This document shows, one piece after another, positions 15,154 to 23,946 of a DNA stretch of 64,000 nt (position 1 is its first letter; the number at the start of each line of letters is the position of its first letter). The DNA lies in NCBI GenBank assembly GCA_016718035.1, contig JADKEK010000010.1:146185-210184 (forward strand). The letters are read 5' to 3'. Position numbers and translations under genes: made by a program. The notes beneath the pieces are model-generated. The model was given only the letters and a program-made list of their open reading frames with translations. It searched no databases and was not told the DNA's origin. Origin of the DNA: Bacteroidota bacterium. Lineage in GTDB: Bacteria > Bacteroidota > Bacteroidia > Chitinophagales > BACL12.

Positions 15154-16005
15154 TCACCGTTTTATTTCACGGTAGTATTCTTTGTTGAAAGTGGCATAAT
15201 GTGCCGCTGAATCTGCATTTGAGGGCAATAAATAAAATTTGTTAAGTATTTCAGCCTGGGATTGATAACAAGCAGCAGCATTTCTTTTTGCCGGCCAAAA
15301 ATTAGTAATATCCGCTGCTAAGTCTGGCTCCGGCAGTCCGTTAACACCATACAGTTCGATGGCCAATTTGTAGGAAGGTAAATCGGCGACAATAAAATCT
15401 TCTAAGGCCTGTGGCAGGGTCATTTGATATAAATACTTTGGGCTAAAGTCTGCATTCCCTACATGGGTAGTAAACAGGTCCCGAACAATTTTGGCACTAA
15501 GTAAATGTTCCGGATGTCCATAACCGCCGATAGCATCATCGTAAGTAATTAATACATCCGGTTGCCAATCCAATACGGTTTTATATATTAACGAACTAAT
15601 TGAATCGAGGTTTTCCGGCCAAAACCGGACGTTTTGTTGCATGATATCCTCCCAGTTGTTATTATAAAAATCGCATAACAATGTTTTATCATAACCCAAA
15701 CTTTTTGCGGCAGCGTTCCATTCATTGGTGCGCACCATTTTATCTTGATCATCTGAACCTTTTGTGAGGGTTAGTAAATACACTTCCCAATTATTCGCTT
15801 TCATTTTTGCTATGGTTCCTGCACAAGTAATTTCATCGTCGGGGTGCGGAAAAATAAACATAGCTTTTTGAGGGTTGGCACCTTGAATTTCCCATAGGAT
15901 AACAGATGCATCCTGCATTTGGGCAACATGGCTGTAGTTTAGCTGCGTGTTTTTGCAACCGCAAATCACTACACCAAATAGGATAATAATTGTTTGTTTT
16001 ACCAT
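15154..16005 (-). CDS. PIG-L/LmbE-family deacetylase lipoprotein
   Basis: 283 residues. Lipoprotein signal with cysteine in VVICGCKN. The zinc motif HPDDE is at about 53-57 (FIFPHPDDEITCAGT), with the downstream histidine in GGYGHPEHLLSA. Family members remove acetyl groups from N-acetylglucosamine derivatives; this one would act in the periplasm or on a membrane surface. The ATG lies directly at the end of the T-run of a terminator-like hairpin (16006-16044), which leaves no room for an ordinary leader. Confidence 0.87.
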   Translation of the reverse strand: MVKQTIIILFGVVICGCKNTQLNYSHVAQMQDASVILWEIQGANPQKAMFIFPHPDDEITCAGTIAKMKANNWEVYLLTLTKGSDDQDKMVRTNEWNAAAKSLGYDKTLLCDFYNNNWEDIMQQNVRFWPENLDSISSLIYKTVLDWQPDVLITYDDAIGGYGHPEHLLSAKIVRDLFTTHVGNADFSPKYLYQMTLPQALEDFIVADLPSYKLAIELYGVNGLPEPDLAADITNFWPAKRNAAACYQSQAEILNKFYLLPSNADSAAHYATFNKEYYREIKR

Positions 16006-16044
16006 AAAAAAATCCCCGTTTAAGGAATGTCGAAAATCGGGGAG
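16006..16044 (-). terminator. terminator abutting the PIG-L start codon
   Basis: On the minus strand a stem TCCCCG/CGGGGA with a 19-nt loop is followed by seven T and then the ATG of the PIG-L gene. It probably ends transcripts of the 119-residue protein gene upstream. Because it abuts a start codon it could also act as an attenuator. Confidence 0.6.
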
Positions 16045-16092
16045 TATTTAGGTTTAATAATTTTAGTCATTAGGAATTAGCGCACAAATAGT

Positions 16093-16452
16093 TTATTCCT
16101 CATTGACTTTTTTTTCCAGGAGATAAAAATAATATTTATTGCCATTTGCATCTGCATAGGCACTTGAAGAAACATAAGTCCAACCTTTTTCATTCATGTA
16201 GTTTAAAACATGCATCATTGATTCGAATTTTCTAACTTTTCCGGTTACTTCGTCTCTTTCGGCTTCGTTCTTCCAAATACTTAATCCCTGGCCATAATCG
16301 ATTTCTATTTTAACGCGTTTCATCAAGGCGCCTTGAAATCCTTCAACCTGGCAGTAATACGTTGTTTGAGTGCTCTCTTTGTCCAGCGTTACCTGGCCAA
16401 AACCTACATTTAATGAGCAAAAAATGGCAATACATGTGATAATTTTTTTCAT
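16093..16452 (-). CDS. small exported protein of unknown function
   Basis: 119 residues. Signal peptide MKKIITCIAIFCSLNVGFGQ, then a compact alpha/beta-like domain (VKIEIDYGQGLSIW; FESMMHVLNYMNEKGWTYVSS; NKYYFYLLEKK). The pattern 'MMHVLNYMNEKGWTYV' recurs in small Bacteroidota secreted proteins, but I cannot name a family. Solitary gene followed by the hairpin at 16006-16044. Confidence 0.75.
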   Translation of the reverse strand: MKKIITCIAIFCSLNVGFGQVTLDKESTQTTYYCQVEGFQGALMKRVKIEIDYGQGLSIWKNEAERDEVTGKVRKFESMMHVLNYMNEKGWTYVSSSAYADANGNKYYFYLLEKKVNEE

Positions 16453-17155
16453 AGTTTCAAAAGTGAGTTAATAAAATGGTTGAATTTTCGAATAAATTTA
16501 GTAAAAATTTGCTAACAAAATGATGAAAATTATATTAGATTTAGTTTTAATTTTTAATGAAAAGTATTTTTAATTAAAAATGTAATAATTTTAATTTACT
16601 TTTTTATACCAATTTCGGGGTATTGCCTATAGAGCCACAATCAAAATAGCTTATTGATAATGTTACGTCAAATTTGCTTTTATAAAAGTTATTGAATTAA
16701 ATTCATTTCGAGCAAGTGAAATTCATGATAAAATATTAACATTTGGCTAAGATGCCAAATTTATTGTCGTGCACAACGAAACAAATGTTGTTTTAAAAAT
16801 GAGAATTCAAATTGGGTGCATACAATTAGGTAAGCAATTTAGAAACATTTGAGATTAATGAAAATAAATACAGATTTAAATTAAGTGACGTTACGTATCT
16901 TTTAGATGCACCAGATGATTCAGAATGGGAAACTGTTGAAAAAATTAAAAAGCAGGATTGAGTTTTTAAAAGGTAAACGACATACTGAATGAAAAACTCC
17001 TAAAACAGCAAAATGAAATTATTGATGCGAAGCCCAATGATTGGTACATACACACTTATTGCCTTTGTTTTGAATCTTATTTAACCGACTGAATGATAGA
17101 GGGTTAATAATTTAAATTTAGTTTAAATTATTATCGAAGGTTTGCTGTAATTATC
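16453..17155. other. gene-poor gap with decayed coding sequence
   Basis: About 700 bp without an intact gene. The left part (16460-16620) is very A+T-rich. A perfect 7-bp hairpin ATTTGGC/GCCAAAT lies at 16741-16760. The right part holds broken frames described separately (16830-17094). Confidence 0.5.
16830..17094 (+). pseudogene. remnant of a decayed gene
   Basis: Two adjoining frames without start codons read like protein: one ends ...KLSDVTYLLDAPDDSEWETV...KKQD with stop at 16959-16961, the other, in a shifted frame, reads KQQNEIIDAKPNDWYIH...CLCFESYLTD and stops near 17094. Their composition (acidic/aromatic, well-ordered) differs from the surrounding A+T-rich DNA. The parent family is not recognised. 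Confidence 0.3.
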
Positions 17156-17163
17156 TACCTTTG
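17156..17163 (+). promoter_or_regulatory. -7 box of the esterase gene
   Basis: TACCTTTG, a perfect TAnnTTTG, 17 nt before the ATG at 17181. No clear -33 element at the usual distance. Confidence 0.55.
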
Positions 17164-17180
17164 CACCCAAATTTACCATT

Positions 17181-18209
17181 ATGCGAAAACTACTGCTTAG
17201 TGTAACAGTGCTTGCTGTGTTATTCACCTCTTGCAAAGACAAACTTGAAAAAAAGGATAAAACCTTATCTGAAATGCAAAATGAGGATGAAAATCCTAAT
17301 AATTATGTGCCAGTGCTTAGTACTGCCAGCGAGTCTCCTGTTTATAAGAAAATCAACGACACCGTTGACATGCACCTCAATATTTACTATCCAGAAAAAC
17401 ACAAAAAACAAGACCCTACACCGGTAATTATATATTTCTTTGGAGGAGCCTTCCTGCATGGTAGCCCGGCTCAATACGAGCAACACTGTCAGTATTTCGC
17501 CAGTCGCGGAATAGTTGCCATATCTGCCGACTACCGCGTAATATCGCGCAACAAGGGTAATGCATTAAATTGTATTTATGATGCAAAAAGTGCTATCCGT
17601 TATGTGCGCGAGCATGCCGAGGACCTCAATATTGACCCAAATAAAATTGTTGTTGGTGGCGGTTCAGCAGGTGGATTTTTAGCGTTACAATTGGCTATGA
17701 ATGATAGCAAATGGCAAGACCCTAGCGATAACGCAGCAACTTCTTGTGTGCCAAATGCTATGGTGTTGTTAAATCCTGTGGTAAATTCCATGGAACACGA
17801 TTTCAGGATTGTAAAATTTAAGGACAACGAAGCGGATTCTAATTCTCTATCTCATGCTTCAGAAGTGAACCCTTTAACCACTATTAAGACAGGAATGCCA
17901 CCAGCAGTTGTTTTCCACGGCACGGCAGATAAGATCAGTGGTTACGAGTTTGTAGCACAATATTGCGCCGACTACGAAAAAGCTGGTAATACCATTACCC
18001 TAAACACCTACGAAAAAATGAAACATGGTTTTACCGCTCCTAAATTTCAGAATGGTAAATATTATCGTGAATCATTACGCAAAACAGATGAATTTTTAAT
18101 CAGTTTAGGTTACCTGACCGGAGCCCCAAATGTGCCTGAGCCTGACCCAAAAGATATGCCTAAAGAAAACCAAAAACCGAAGGCTCAGAAAAAAAATAAA
18201 CCCGAATAA
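17181..18209 (+). CDS. alpha/beta-hydrolase lipoprotein (esterase, BD-FAE/HSL-like)
   Basis: 342 residues. Lipoprotein signal (LAVLFTSC). The oxyanion motif is FFGGAFLHGS, the nucleophile serine lies in GGGSAGG (about residue 161), the acid in FHGTADKISG, and the catalytic histidine in KMKHGF. This is the layout of carboxylesterases of the BD-FAE/hormone-sensitive-lipase type. The C-terminal 25 residues are Pro/Lys-rich and probably disordered. The substrate is unknown. It is followed by a strong terminator at 18231-18259. Confidence 0.87.
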   Translation: MRKLLLSVTVLAVLFTSCKDKLEKKDKTLSEMQNEDENPNNYVPVLSTASESPVYKKINDTVDMHLNIYYPEKHKKQDPTPVIIYFFGGAFLHGSPAQYEQHCQYFASRGIVAISADYRVISRNKGNALNCIYDAKSAIRYVREHAEDLNIDPNKIVVGGGSAGGFLALQLAMNDSKWQDPSDNAATSCVPNAMVLLNPVVNSMEHDFRIVKFKDNEADSNSLSHASEVNPLTTIKTGMPPAVVFHGTADKISGYEFVAQYCADYEKAGNTITLNTYEKMKHGFTAPKFQNGKYYRESLRKTDEFLISLGYLTGAPNVPEPDPKDMPKENQKPKAQKKNKPE

Positions 18210-18230
18210 CAAGTCATTTTGTTTTACAGA

Positions 18231-18259
18231 AAGAGCCTGTTTATGCAGGCTCTTTTTTT
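18231..18259 (+). terminator. rho-independent terminator
   Basis: Stem AAGAGCCTG/CAGGCTCTT with a 6-nt loop and a T-run, directly after the esterase gene. Confidence 0.9.
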
Positions 18260-18341
18260 ATATACCATTTAACATCAATTAACACCGCGATTTGTAATAA
18301 ATCGAAGTAATATTTTACTATTGTAATTACATTTTTCAGGC

Positions 18342-20795
18342 ATGAGAAAATTTTTACCCTTATTTTATTTTTTGACGTTTATCCTATCGGCAAATGCGCA
18401 GGATATACAGCGTAAGCAATTAATTGCTTCGCGAATTACATCTAATATTCATATTGATGGCATCTTGAATGAACCTGAGTGGGCAGATGTTGCTGAGGCG
18501 ACGGACTTTACTCAATTCCAGTTTGTTTATGGAAAACCTTCTGCTTATGCTACTTCTATTAAAGTGATGTACGATAATACGGCCATTTATATTGGTGCAA
18601 CCATGTATGACCCTCATCCCGATAGTATTCAAAAGGATTTAGCGGCTCGTGATGAATTTGGGTCCGCCGATTTTATTGGAATTATTATGGACCCTTACCA
18701 GGAAGGTGTAAATGGCATTGAATTTTTTGTCACCGCAAGTGGTGTCCAAGCAGAAGCAAAAACATATCCGAATAGCGATAATGGTGAAGATTTTACCTGG
18801 GATGCTGTTTGGGTGAGTGCAGCAAAAATTACAGAAAAAGGATGGGTAGCAGAGTTGAAAATTCCATTTTCTGCCATTCGTTTTCCAAACAAGGATGAAC
18901 AAAGTTGGTATATCAATTTTGTTCGTGAAGTAAAACGCAACCGCGATAAAAGTGCATGGAATGCAATCGACCCTCAGGTGCAGGGTTTTGTTAATCAAAG
19001 CGGTATTTTAACCGGGATTAATAATATAAAAGCACCGGTTCGATTATCATTGTCGCCTTATTTTTCTACCTATTATGATGTATTTAACGATAAAGCAAAT
19101 GATGTAAGTGCCGAAAGCTGGAGCTTCAATGGTGGCGCCGATTTAAAATATGGATTAAATGATGCGTTTACTTTGGATATGACGTTAATACCTGATTTTG
19201 GTCAAGTGCAAAGTGATAATCAGATTTTAAACTTAACACCTTTCGAAACTTATTTTGTTGAGCAACGTCAATTTTTTACAGAAGGAACAGAATTATTTAA
19301 TAAAGCAGGATTGTTTTATTCCAGAAGGGTAGGAGCAACACCTGTTGGATATTATGATGTGTTATATGGTACTGATCCTTCTGCTGAAATTATTAGTAAT
19401 CCATCACAAGCCAGATTGTTAAATGCCGCAAAATTATCAGGGCGCACTACCGGTGGTTTAGGTATTGGTGTATTTAATGCAATAGAGGGAGAAACAGTTG
19501 CGGTGGTTAAAGATAGTGCTGGTGTTGAATCAACTACAATAACAGGTCCGCGTTCAAATTATAATGTATTGGTTTTTGATCAGAGCCTGAAAAATAATTC
19601 TTTTATAACATTTACGAATACCAACGTATTAAGAGAAAATGCCTTCAACGATGCCAATGTTACAGCAGTTAATTTTTCGTTTAATGATAAGCCAAATGTT
19701 TGGGCTATAGAAGGTGGTGGTGCCTACAGTCAAAAATATACAGGAGTTGAAACCGCTGCAAACAATGGAATTTATCATTATTTATCTGCGGGCAAATCAG
19801 GAGGTAAACGCAGGTTTGCTGTTGGCTATGAATATACAGGCGCTACCTACGATAACAATGATTTAGGATTCCTTCCAATAAATAATTTACTCAATTTTTT
19901 TGCTAATACCAGTTACCACACCTATGAGCCATTGTGGCATTTAAATCAATTAAATTTAACGGTAGATGTAAATTATACTCGCATAATTAATCCCGATGCA
20001 TTTCATAATTTTTCCATCAATTTAGATGCATGGGGTAATTTCAGGAATTTTATTTTTATGGGACTTTGGATGTATACCGAACCTGTAATTACTTACGATT
20101 ATTTTGAACCTCGCTCACCCGGTCGTTATTACACTTATCCGATTAATTATAATTTCGGAGGCTGGATTTCTTCAGATTATAGTAAACGGTTTGCATTTGA
20201 CTTAAGTAGTAATTTACGTTTATTTGGTGAAGAAGGTCGTTATCGACACAATATCGATTTTAGCCCTCGTTTTAGGGTAAATGATAAAATATTATTAACT
20301 GCTTATGGCGGAAGATTTTTCTGGCCGAATGATGTTGGCTTTGTAAATTATGATGGTGATTCAATTATTTTAGGTAAACGTGATAATGTTACATTTGAAG
20401 GACTTGTTCAGGCGAATTACACACCTAATGTAAAAATGAGTTTTGGTCTCAGGTTACGCCATTATTGGAGTTTCGCAGAGTATTCGGCATTTTATAATCT
20501 TGGTGATGACGGTAGTTTGTTGCCTACCACTTACAATTCATTTGACGCCGTTGGCAATTCATTTGATGATGTTAATTTCAACGCGTTTAATGTGGACTTC
20601 GTGTATACCTGGTTTTTTGCACCGGGCAGTGAGTTAAATATTGTTTGGAAAAATTCGATATATCAGTTTGGAACATATTTACCTGAAAATTATTTAGATG
20701 ATATAGACCAGGTGTTTGATGCTCCGGTTGGCAATAATTTCTCTATCAAATTATTGTATTACCTCGACTACTTATATTTAAAGAAAAAACAATAA
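18342..20795 (+). CDS. DUF5916 protein with N-terminal CBM9-like domain
   Basis: 817 residues. Signal peptide (LSANAQ). Residues about 30-225 form a family-9 carbohydrate-binding-like domain (IDGILNEPEWADVAEATDF, then YDNTAIYIGATMYDP). The remaining 590 residues match the DUF5916 pattern (LIPDFGQVQSDNQILNLTPF, then YFVEQRQFFTEGTELF), predicted to form an outer-membrane barrel and ending with a short aromatic strand and KKKQ. DUF5916 proteins are widespread in Bacteroidota and of unknown role. Separate transcript, ending at the palindromic terminator at 20826-20861. Confidence 0.87.
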   Translation: MRKFLPLFYFLTFILSANAQDIQRKQLIASRITSNIHIDGILNEPEWADVAEATDFTQFQFVYGKPSAYATSIKVMYDNTAIYIGATMYDPHPDSIQKDLAARDEFGSADFIGIIMDPYQEGVNGIEFFVTASGVQAEAKTYPNSDNGEDFTWDAVWVSAAKITEKGWVAELKIPFSAIRFPNKDEQSWYINFVREVKRNRDKSAWNAIDPQVQGFVNQSGILTGINNIKAPVRLSLSPYFSTYYDVFNDKANDVSAESWSFNGGADLKYGLNDAFTLDMTLIPDFGQVQSDNQILNLTPFETYFVEQRQFFTEGTELFNKAGLFYSRRVGATPVGYYDVLYGTDPSAEIISNPSQARLLNAAKLSGRTTGGLGIGVFNAIEGETVAVVKDSAGVESTTITGPRSNYNVLVFDQSLKNNSFITFTNTNVLRENAFNDANVTAVNFSFNDKPNVWAIEGGGAYSQKYTGVETAANNGIYHYLSAGKSGGKRRFAVGYEYTGATYDNNDLGFLPINNLLNFFANTSYHTYEPLWHLNQLNLTVDVNYTRIINPDAFHNFSINLDAWGNFRNFIFMGLWMYTEPVITYDYFEPRSPGRYYTYPINYNFGGWISSDYSKRFAFDLSSNLRLFGEEGRYRHNIDFSPRFRVNDKILLTAYGGRFFWPNDVGFVNYDGDSIILGKRDNVTFEGLVQANYTPNVKMSFGLRLRHYWSFAEYSAFYNLGDDGSLLPTTYNSFDAVGNSFDDVNFNAFNVDFVYTWFFAPGSELNIVWKNSIYQFGTYLPENYLDDIDQVFDAPVGNNFSIKLLYYLDYLYLKKKQ

Positions 20796-20825
20796 CAACT
20801 TTATCATTGCTGATGTTATTAAAAT

Positions 20826-20861
20826 AAAAAAGTCTGATAACAATTGTTATCAGACTTTTTT
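20826..20861. terminator. bidirectional terminator (36-bp perfect palindrome)
   Basis: Every base from 20826 to 20861 pairs about the centre at 20843/20844 (core GATAACAATTGTTATC), flanked by A- and T-runs. It serves both convergent genes (DUF5916 and ompH). Confidence 0.9.
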
Positions 20862-20877
20862 TACAAACTAAATGAGA

Positions 20878-21381
20878 TTATTGAATATTCAATTTTTTCT
20901 TAACTAAAGGTAAAATATCATCACCTTCCGGAGCCATAATTAATACCGCTAATGAATTGTCAATTACATAAGTGTAACCGTTTTCTTTTGCTACAGTTTT
21001 AATTAATTCGGTTGTTGAAGTGATAATTGGTTGGAATAATTCCGCCTTTTTGGCTTCGATTTTTGTGTTAGATTCCTGCTCATATTGGGCAAGGCGTTGT
21101 TCTAAAGTGGCAGCATCCTGTAATTTTGCTTCACGAGCTACTTCGCTTAAAGTAGTATTATTGGTTAATTCAGCAGCCAAAGCCTGGTATTCAGCATAAT
21201 AAGATTGAAATTGTATTTCAAATTCTTTGGCATAAGCGGTTAATTTAGCATTGGCATCTTTTGCTTCAGGTAAAACTTGTAATAAGTCCTGAGAGTTGAT
21301 ATAGGCAATTTTACCCTGAGCTTGTGCAAAAACTGCAGTTGTAACAAACAAGGTAAATACCAACATTTTTAAGTGTTTCAT
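20878..21381 (-). CDS. OmpH/Skp-family periplasmic chaperone
   Basis: 167 residues. Signal peptide (FVTTAVFAQAQ) then GKIAYINSQDLLQVLPEAKDA, the Skp/OmpH start, a long coiled coil (about 45-125) and the C-terminal strand YTYVIDNSLAVLIM. Skp trimers carry unfolded outer-membrane proteins across the periplasm, which fits a genome rich in barrels and TonB receptors. It stands alone with a good promoter (21411-21418 with -33 at 21438-21441). Confidence 0.92.
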   Translation of the reverse strand: MKHLKMLVFTLFVTTAVFAQAQGKIAYINSQDLLQVLPEAKDANAKLTAYAKEFEIQFQSYYAEYQALAAELTNNTTLSEVAREAKLQDAATLEQRLAQYEQESNTKIEAKKAELFQPIITSTTELIKTVAKENGYTYVIDNSLAVLIMAPEGDDILPLVKKKLNIQ

Positions 21382-21410
21382 ATATACTATTCTATTTTAA
21401 AGTTGAAGCG

Positions 21411-21441
21411 CAAAGATAAGTAAATGGGTGATACCGCCAAA
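21411..21441 (-). promoter_or_regulatory. complete -33/-7 promoter of the OmpH gene
   Basis: Minus strand: -33 TTTG (21438-21441), 19-nt spacer, -7 TATCTTTG (21411-21418), a perfect TAnnTTTG, about 30 nt before the start codon. The best-formed Bacteroidota promoter in the window. Confidence 0.7.
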
Positions 21442-22404
21442 TCAACGGTCAGCCTTGCCCAAAGCAATCAACGCCATTAGCGGTAGCGGGAAATCGCCTT
21501 CAATTACCCACTGTTTTGTTGGGTCAAAACTCCACATAGGCCTCAGATATGGTTCTTCAAAAATCCATTGCAGGTCAGGGTTGCTATCCCAAAACGGTTT
21601 TAACATATTATCCTTCCAAATCCATTGTTGCTCAACCCCCGCGTCCCAAAAGGGTTTCAGCGTTCCGCCATCCCAAATCCATTCCGTTTGAGGGTCAGCA
21701 CTCCATAACGGTTTTATATATTTTCCGTCAAATGACCATTCGTCGTCCGGGCGATAACCCCAAGCTGGTTTTAATACTTTGCCATCCCAAACCCATTCAT
21801 AATAGGATAAATATTCGTTGGCAGGACGCATATAGGCCAATCCGCCGGAATTGTTATTTTGTGTTAAAGATGACATTATTACATTAACCTGATCATCTAA
21901 CTGATAATGTTTAATGTACATATGAGCAGCTGCCACAATTTGCACCTGATTGGTAAATCTACCTTCTATGGTCCCTATATGGTTGCCATCAATTCCGCTG
22001 AAAACATGGTATAATGAATCGTTTTTAATTACAATTGACAACAAATCTTCGTTTTCTTCATCAAGTGGGTGATCACCTAAATAAAATATGCTGTTTCTGG
22101 TAATGTATTGAATCGTTTTGCTGTCGTTTTGATATACCAGCCCCGTTTTTTTACTCAAAATGTCTTTTGCATTAACCAGAAATAAGAGTTGTTGGCGACT
22201 AGTGGTATCTCCCTGATAAATACTATTGCCTTGTAAAGTATAATCAATATTGGTTGGAGAAGTAAAAATCTGGTTTTCCGTAATTTTACCGATAATTGTG
22301 GTAGAGTCTATAAATAAATAGATATCCTCGTTTTGAGTAAAAACAGGTTGGTGAACAAAAAAGCTCACCATAAATAACAAAATAGAAAAGCGCACTTTTA
22401 TCAA
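21442..22404 (-). CDS. secreted protein ending in six 19-residue W-rich repeats
   Basis: 320 residues. Signal peptide to about 24 (VHQPVFTQ); start TTG at 22404, with GTG at 22395 as an alternative. Residues 25-195 are unrecognised. Residues 203-316 are six tandem 19-residue units of the type EWxWDGxxLKPxWxxxPxx (EWVWDGKVLKPAWGYRPDD, EWSFDGKYIKPLWSADPQT, and so on), decaying in the last unit. Tryptophans are evenly spaced, which suggests a short-strand beta solenoid or ligand-binding surface. The opposite strand carries a long open frame that is only an echo of the repeats. It starts 5 bp from the divergent mtnA, so their control regions must overlap each other's coding sequence. Confidence 0.75.
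   Translation of the reverse strand: MIKVRFSILLFMVSFFVHQPVFTQNEDIYLFIDSTTIIGKITENQIFTSPTNIDYTLQGNSIYQGDTTSRQQLLFLVNAKDILSKKTGLVYQNDSKTIQYITRNSIFYLGDHPLDEENEDLLSIVIKNDSLYHVFSGIDGNHIGTIEGRFTNQVQIVAAAHMYIKHYQLDDQVNVIMSSLTQNNNSGGLAYMRPANEYLSYYEWVWDGKVLKPAWGYRPDDEWSFDGKYIKPLWSADPQTEWIWDGGTLKPFWDAGVEQQWIWKDNMLKPFWDSNPDLQWIFEEPYLRPMWSFDPTKQWVIEGDFPLPLMALIALGKADR
21457..21798 (-). repeat. six tandem 57-bp coding repeats
   Basis: Six units of 57 nt encoding the 19-residue motif described for the gene at 21442-22404. The units have diverged at DNA level but keep W, DG, KP and W positions. The unit nearest the C-terminus is degenerate. Confidence 0.8.
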
Positions 22405-22409
22405 ATAAT

Positions 22410-23510
22410 ATGAATATTAAAGGTAAACATTATAAAACGATTTGGTTACATCCCAATAACGAAAATATTGTGCAAATTATTGACCAACGTTGGTTACCAC
22501 ATCAATTAGTGATTGCCGATATTAAATCGGTAGACGAAATGTGCACGGCTATTAAAGATATGTGGGTGCGCGGTGCTCCTTTAATTGGTGCCGCTGCAGC
22601 CTGGGGTATGTATCTTGCTACTGTTGAAGTTCCAGCCAGTTGCGCACGTGATTTCTTTTTTGAAGAATGTTATGGAAAATTACTTAAAACTCGCCCCACA
22701 GCAGTCAATTTAAAATGGGCATTGGATGAAATGTTGAAATCCATTACCGGTAATGATTCAATTATTGAATCGCGTTGGTATGGTAAAACTCGTGCAGAAT
22801 GGATTAGTGCTGATGATATCAAAGTGAATGAACAAATAGGCAATTTAGGCGCACAATTAATTCAGGAAATTGCAGCGAAAAAAAATGGAGTAGTCAATAT
22901 TTTAACGCATTGTAATGCAGGTTGGTTGGCAACTGTTGACAGAGGTACTGCAACAGCACCAATTTATAAAGCAAAAGAATTAGGGTTGCCAATACATGTT
23001 TATGTTAGCGAAACCCGTCCGCGTAATCAAGGCGCGCAACTTACTGCCTGGGAATTATTGGAAAATGATATTCCTCATACTTTGATTGTTGACAATGCAG
23101 CGGGACATTTAATGCAAAATAATTTAGTGGATATCGTTATTGTGGGCACCGACCGAACTTCACGCACAGGTGATGTTGCCAACAAAATTGGCACGTATTT
23201 AAAAGCACTTGCTGCCTTTGATAATAACATCCCTTTTTATGTAGCTGCACCATCTTCAAGTATTGATTTTAATATGCGAAATGCATTTAAAGAATTAATT
23301 ATTGAAGAGCGCAATCCGGATGAAGTAAAATATGTGCAGGGATTGGAAAATAATCAGATTAAACAAGTATTAATTGCACCTGAAGCAACACCGGCAATTA
23401 ATTATGCTTTTGATATTACACCGGCAAAATTGATAACCGGATTAATTACCGAAAATGGAATTTGTGCCGCAAATGAAATTGGGATTACCGGACTGTTTCC
23501 CGGAAAATAA
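22410..23510 (+). CDS. mtnA: S-methyl-5-thioribose-1-phosphate isomerase MtnA
   Basis: 366 residues. MtnA hallmarks: IDQRWLPHQLVIADI, MWVRGAPLIGAAAAWG, ILTHCNAGWLATVDRGTA (catalytic Cys), DNAAGHLMQ, and IVGTDRTSRTGDVANKIGT (catalytic Asp). It isomerises methylthioribose-1-P (or 5-deoxyribose-1-P) to the ribulose form. A class II aldolase gene follows at 23947, which together would make a DHAP-shunt-like route. No perfect -7 box was found; the start lies only 5 bp from the divergent gene's start. Confidence 0.94.
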   Translation: MNIKGKHYKTIWLHPNNENIVQIIDQRWLPHQLVIADIKSVDEMCTAIKDMWVRGAPLIGAAAAWGMYLATVEVPASCARDFFFEECYGKLLKTRPTAVNLKWALDEMLKSITGNDSIIESRWYGKTRAEWISADDIKVNEQIGNLGAQLIQEIAAKKNGVVNILTHCNAGWLATVDRGTATAPIYKAKELGLPIHVYVSETRPRNQGAQLTAWELLENDIPHTLIVDNAAGHLMQNNLVDIVIVGTDRTSRTGDVANKIGTYLKALAAFDNNIPFYVAAPSSSIDFNMRNAFKELIIEERNPDEVKYVQGLENNQIKQVLIAPEATPAINYAFDITPAKLITGLITENGICAANEIGITGLFPGK

Positions 23511-23813
23511 TTATCGCTCTACAATAGCGTTGATTTCAACCATTTCTCCAACCATACAAATACTTGCATATGACACAGGAGTATAGGCGATATCAATTTT
23601 TTTACCATCAGCAGGAACTATATCAAAATCACCCAGATTGATTGGCTCAAGCCGCGTGCCATCAGTTAATTCAATTACCCAAATACAGCCATCCAAACCT
23701 CTATAATCTCTAAAATAAGCAGTTTCAGTATCTGCTATAACTTCTTCATTGGTAGTATTACAGCCAATTACCATAACCAATAATACTGTAATTGCAACAA
23801 GCAAATTTTTCAT
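23511..23813 (-). CDS. small lipoprotein of unknown function
   Basis: 100 residues from the ATG at 23813, chosen for the lipoprotein signal (LLVMVIGCNTT); the frame is open further upstream to 23903 without a signal-like start. The mature part includes YRGLDGCIWVIELTDGTRLEP and ends EMVEINAIVER, a small beta-rich domain seen in Bacteroidota but unnamed to me. It sits convergently against mtnA, with the stop codons adjacent (23510/23511). Confidence 0.75.
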   Translation of the reverse strand: MKNLLVAITVLLVMVIGCNTTNEEVIADTETAYFRDYRGLDGCIWVIELTDGTRLEPINLGDFDIVPADGKKIDIAYTPVSYASICMVGEMVEINAIVER

Positions 23814-23872
23814 GGCTTTGTGTTTATCTAGTAAACGAAGATAATACATAAATAGTCTGCAAAAAAATGTAA

Positions 23873-23880
23873 TAATTTTG
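23873..23880 (+). promoter_or_regulatory. -7 box of the aldolase gene
   Basis: TAATTTTG, a perfect TAnnTTTG, 66 nt before the ATG at 23947. It may mark a leader that runs through the interval or an alternative start near 23878 (TTG). Confidence 0.4.
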
Positions 23881-23946
23881 TCAGGATTAACCGGCTGCCT
23901 CAACCTTGGTTATCAGCCAATTGCATTTATTCCCCTACATTTGTAT

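Noticed and set aside
21428..21691. Open frame opposite the W-repeat protein
   Set aside because: It mirrors the repeat codons on the other strand and has no independent signal.
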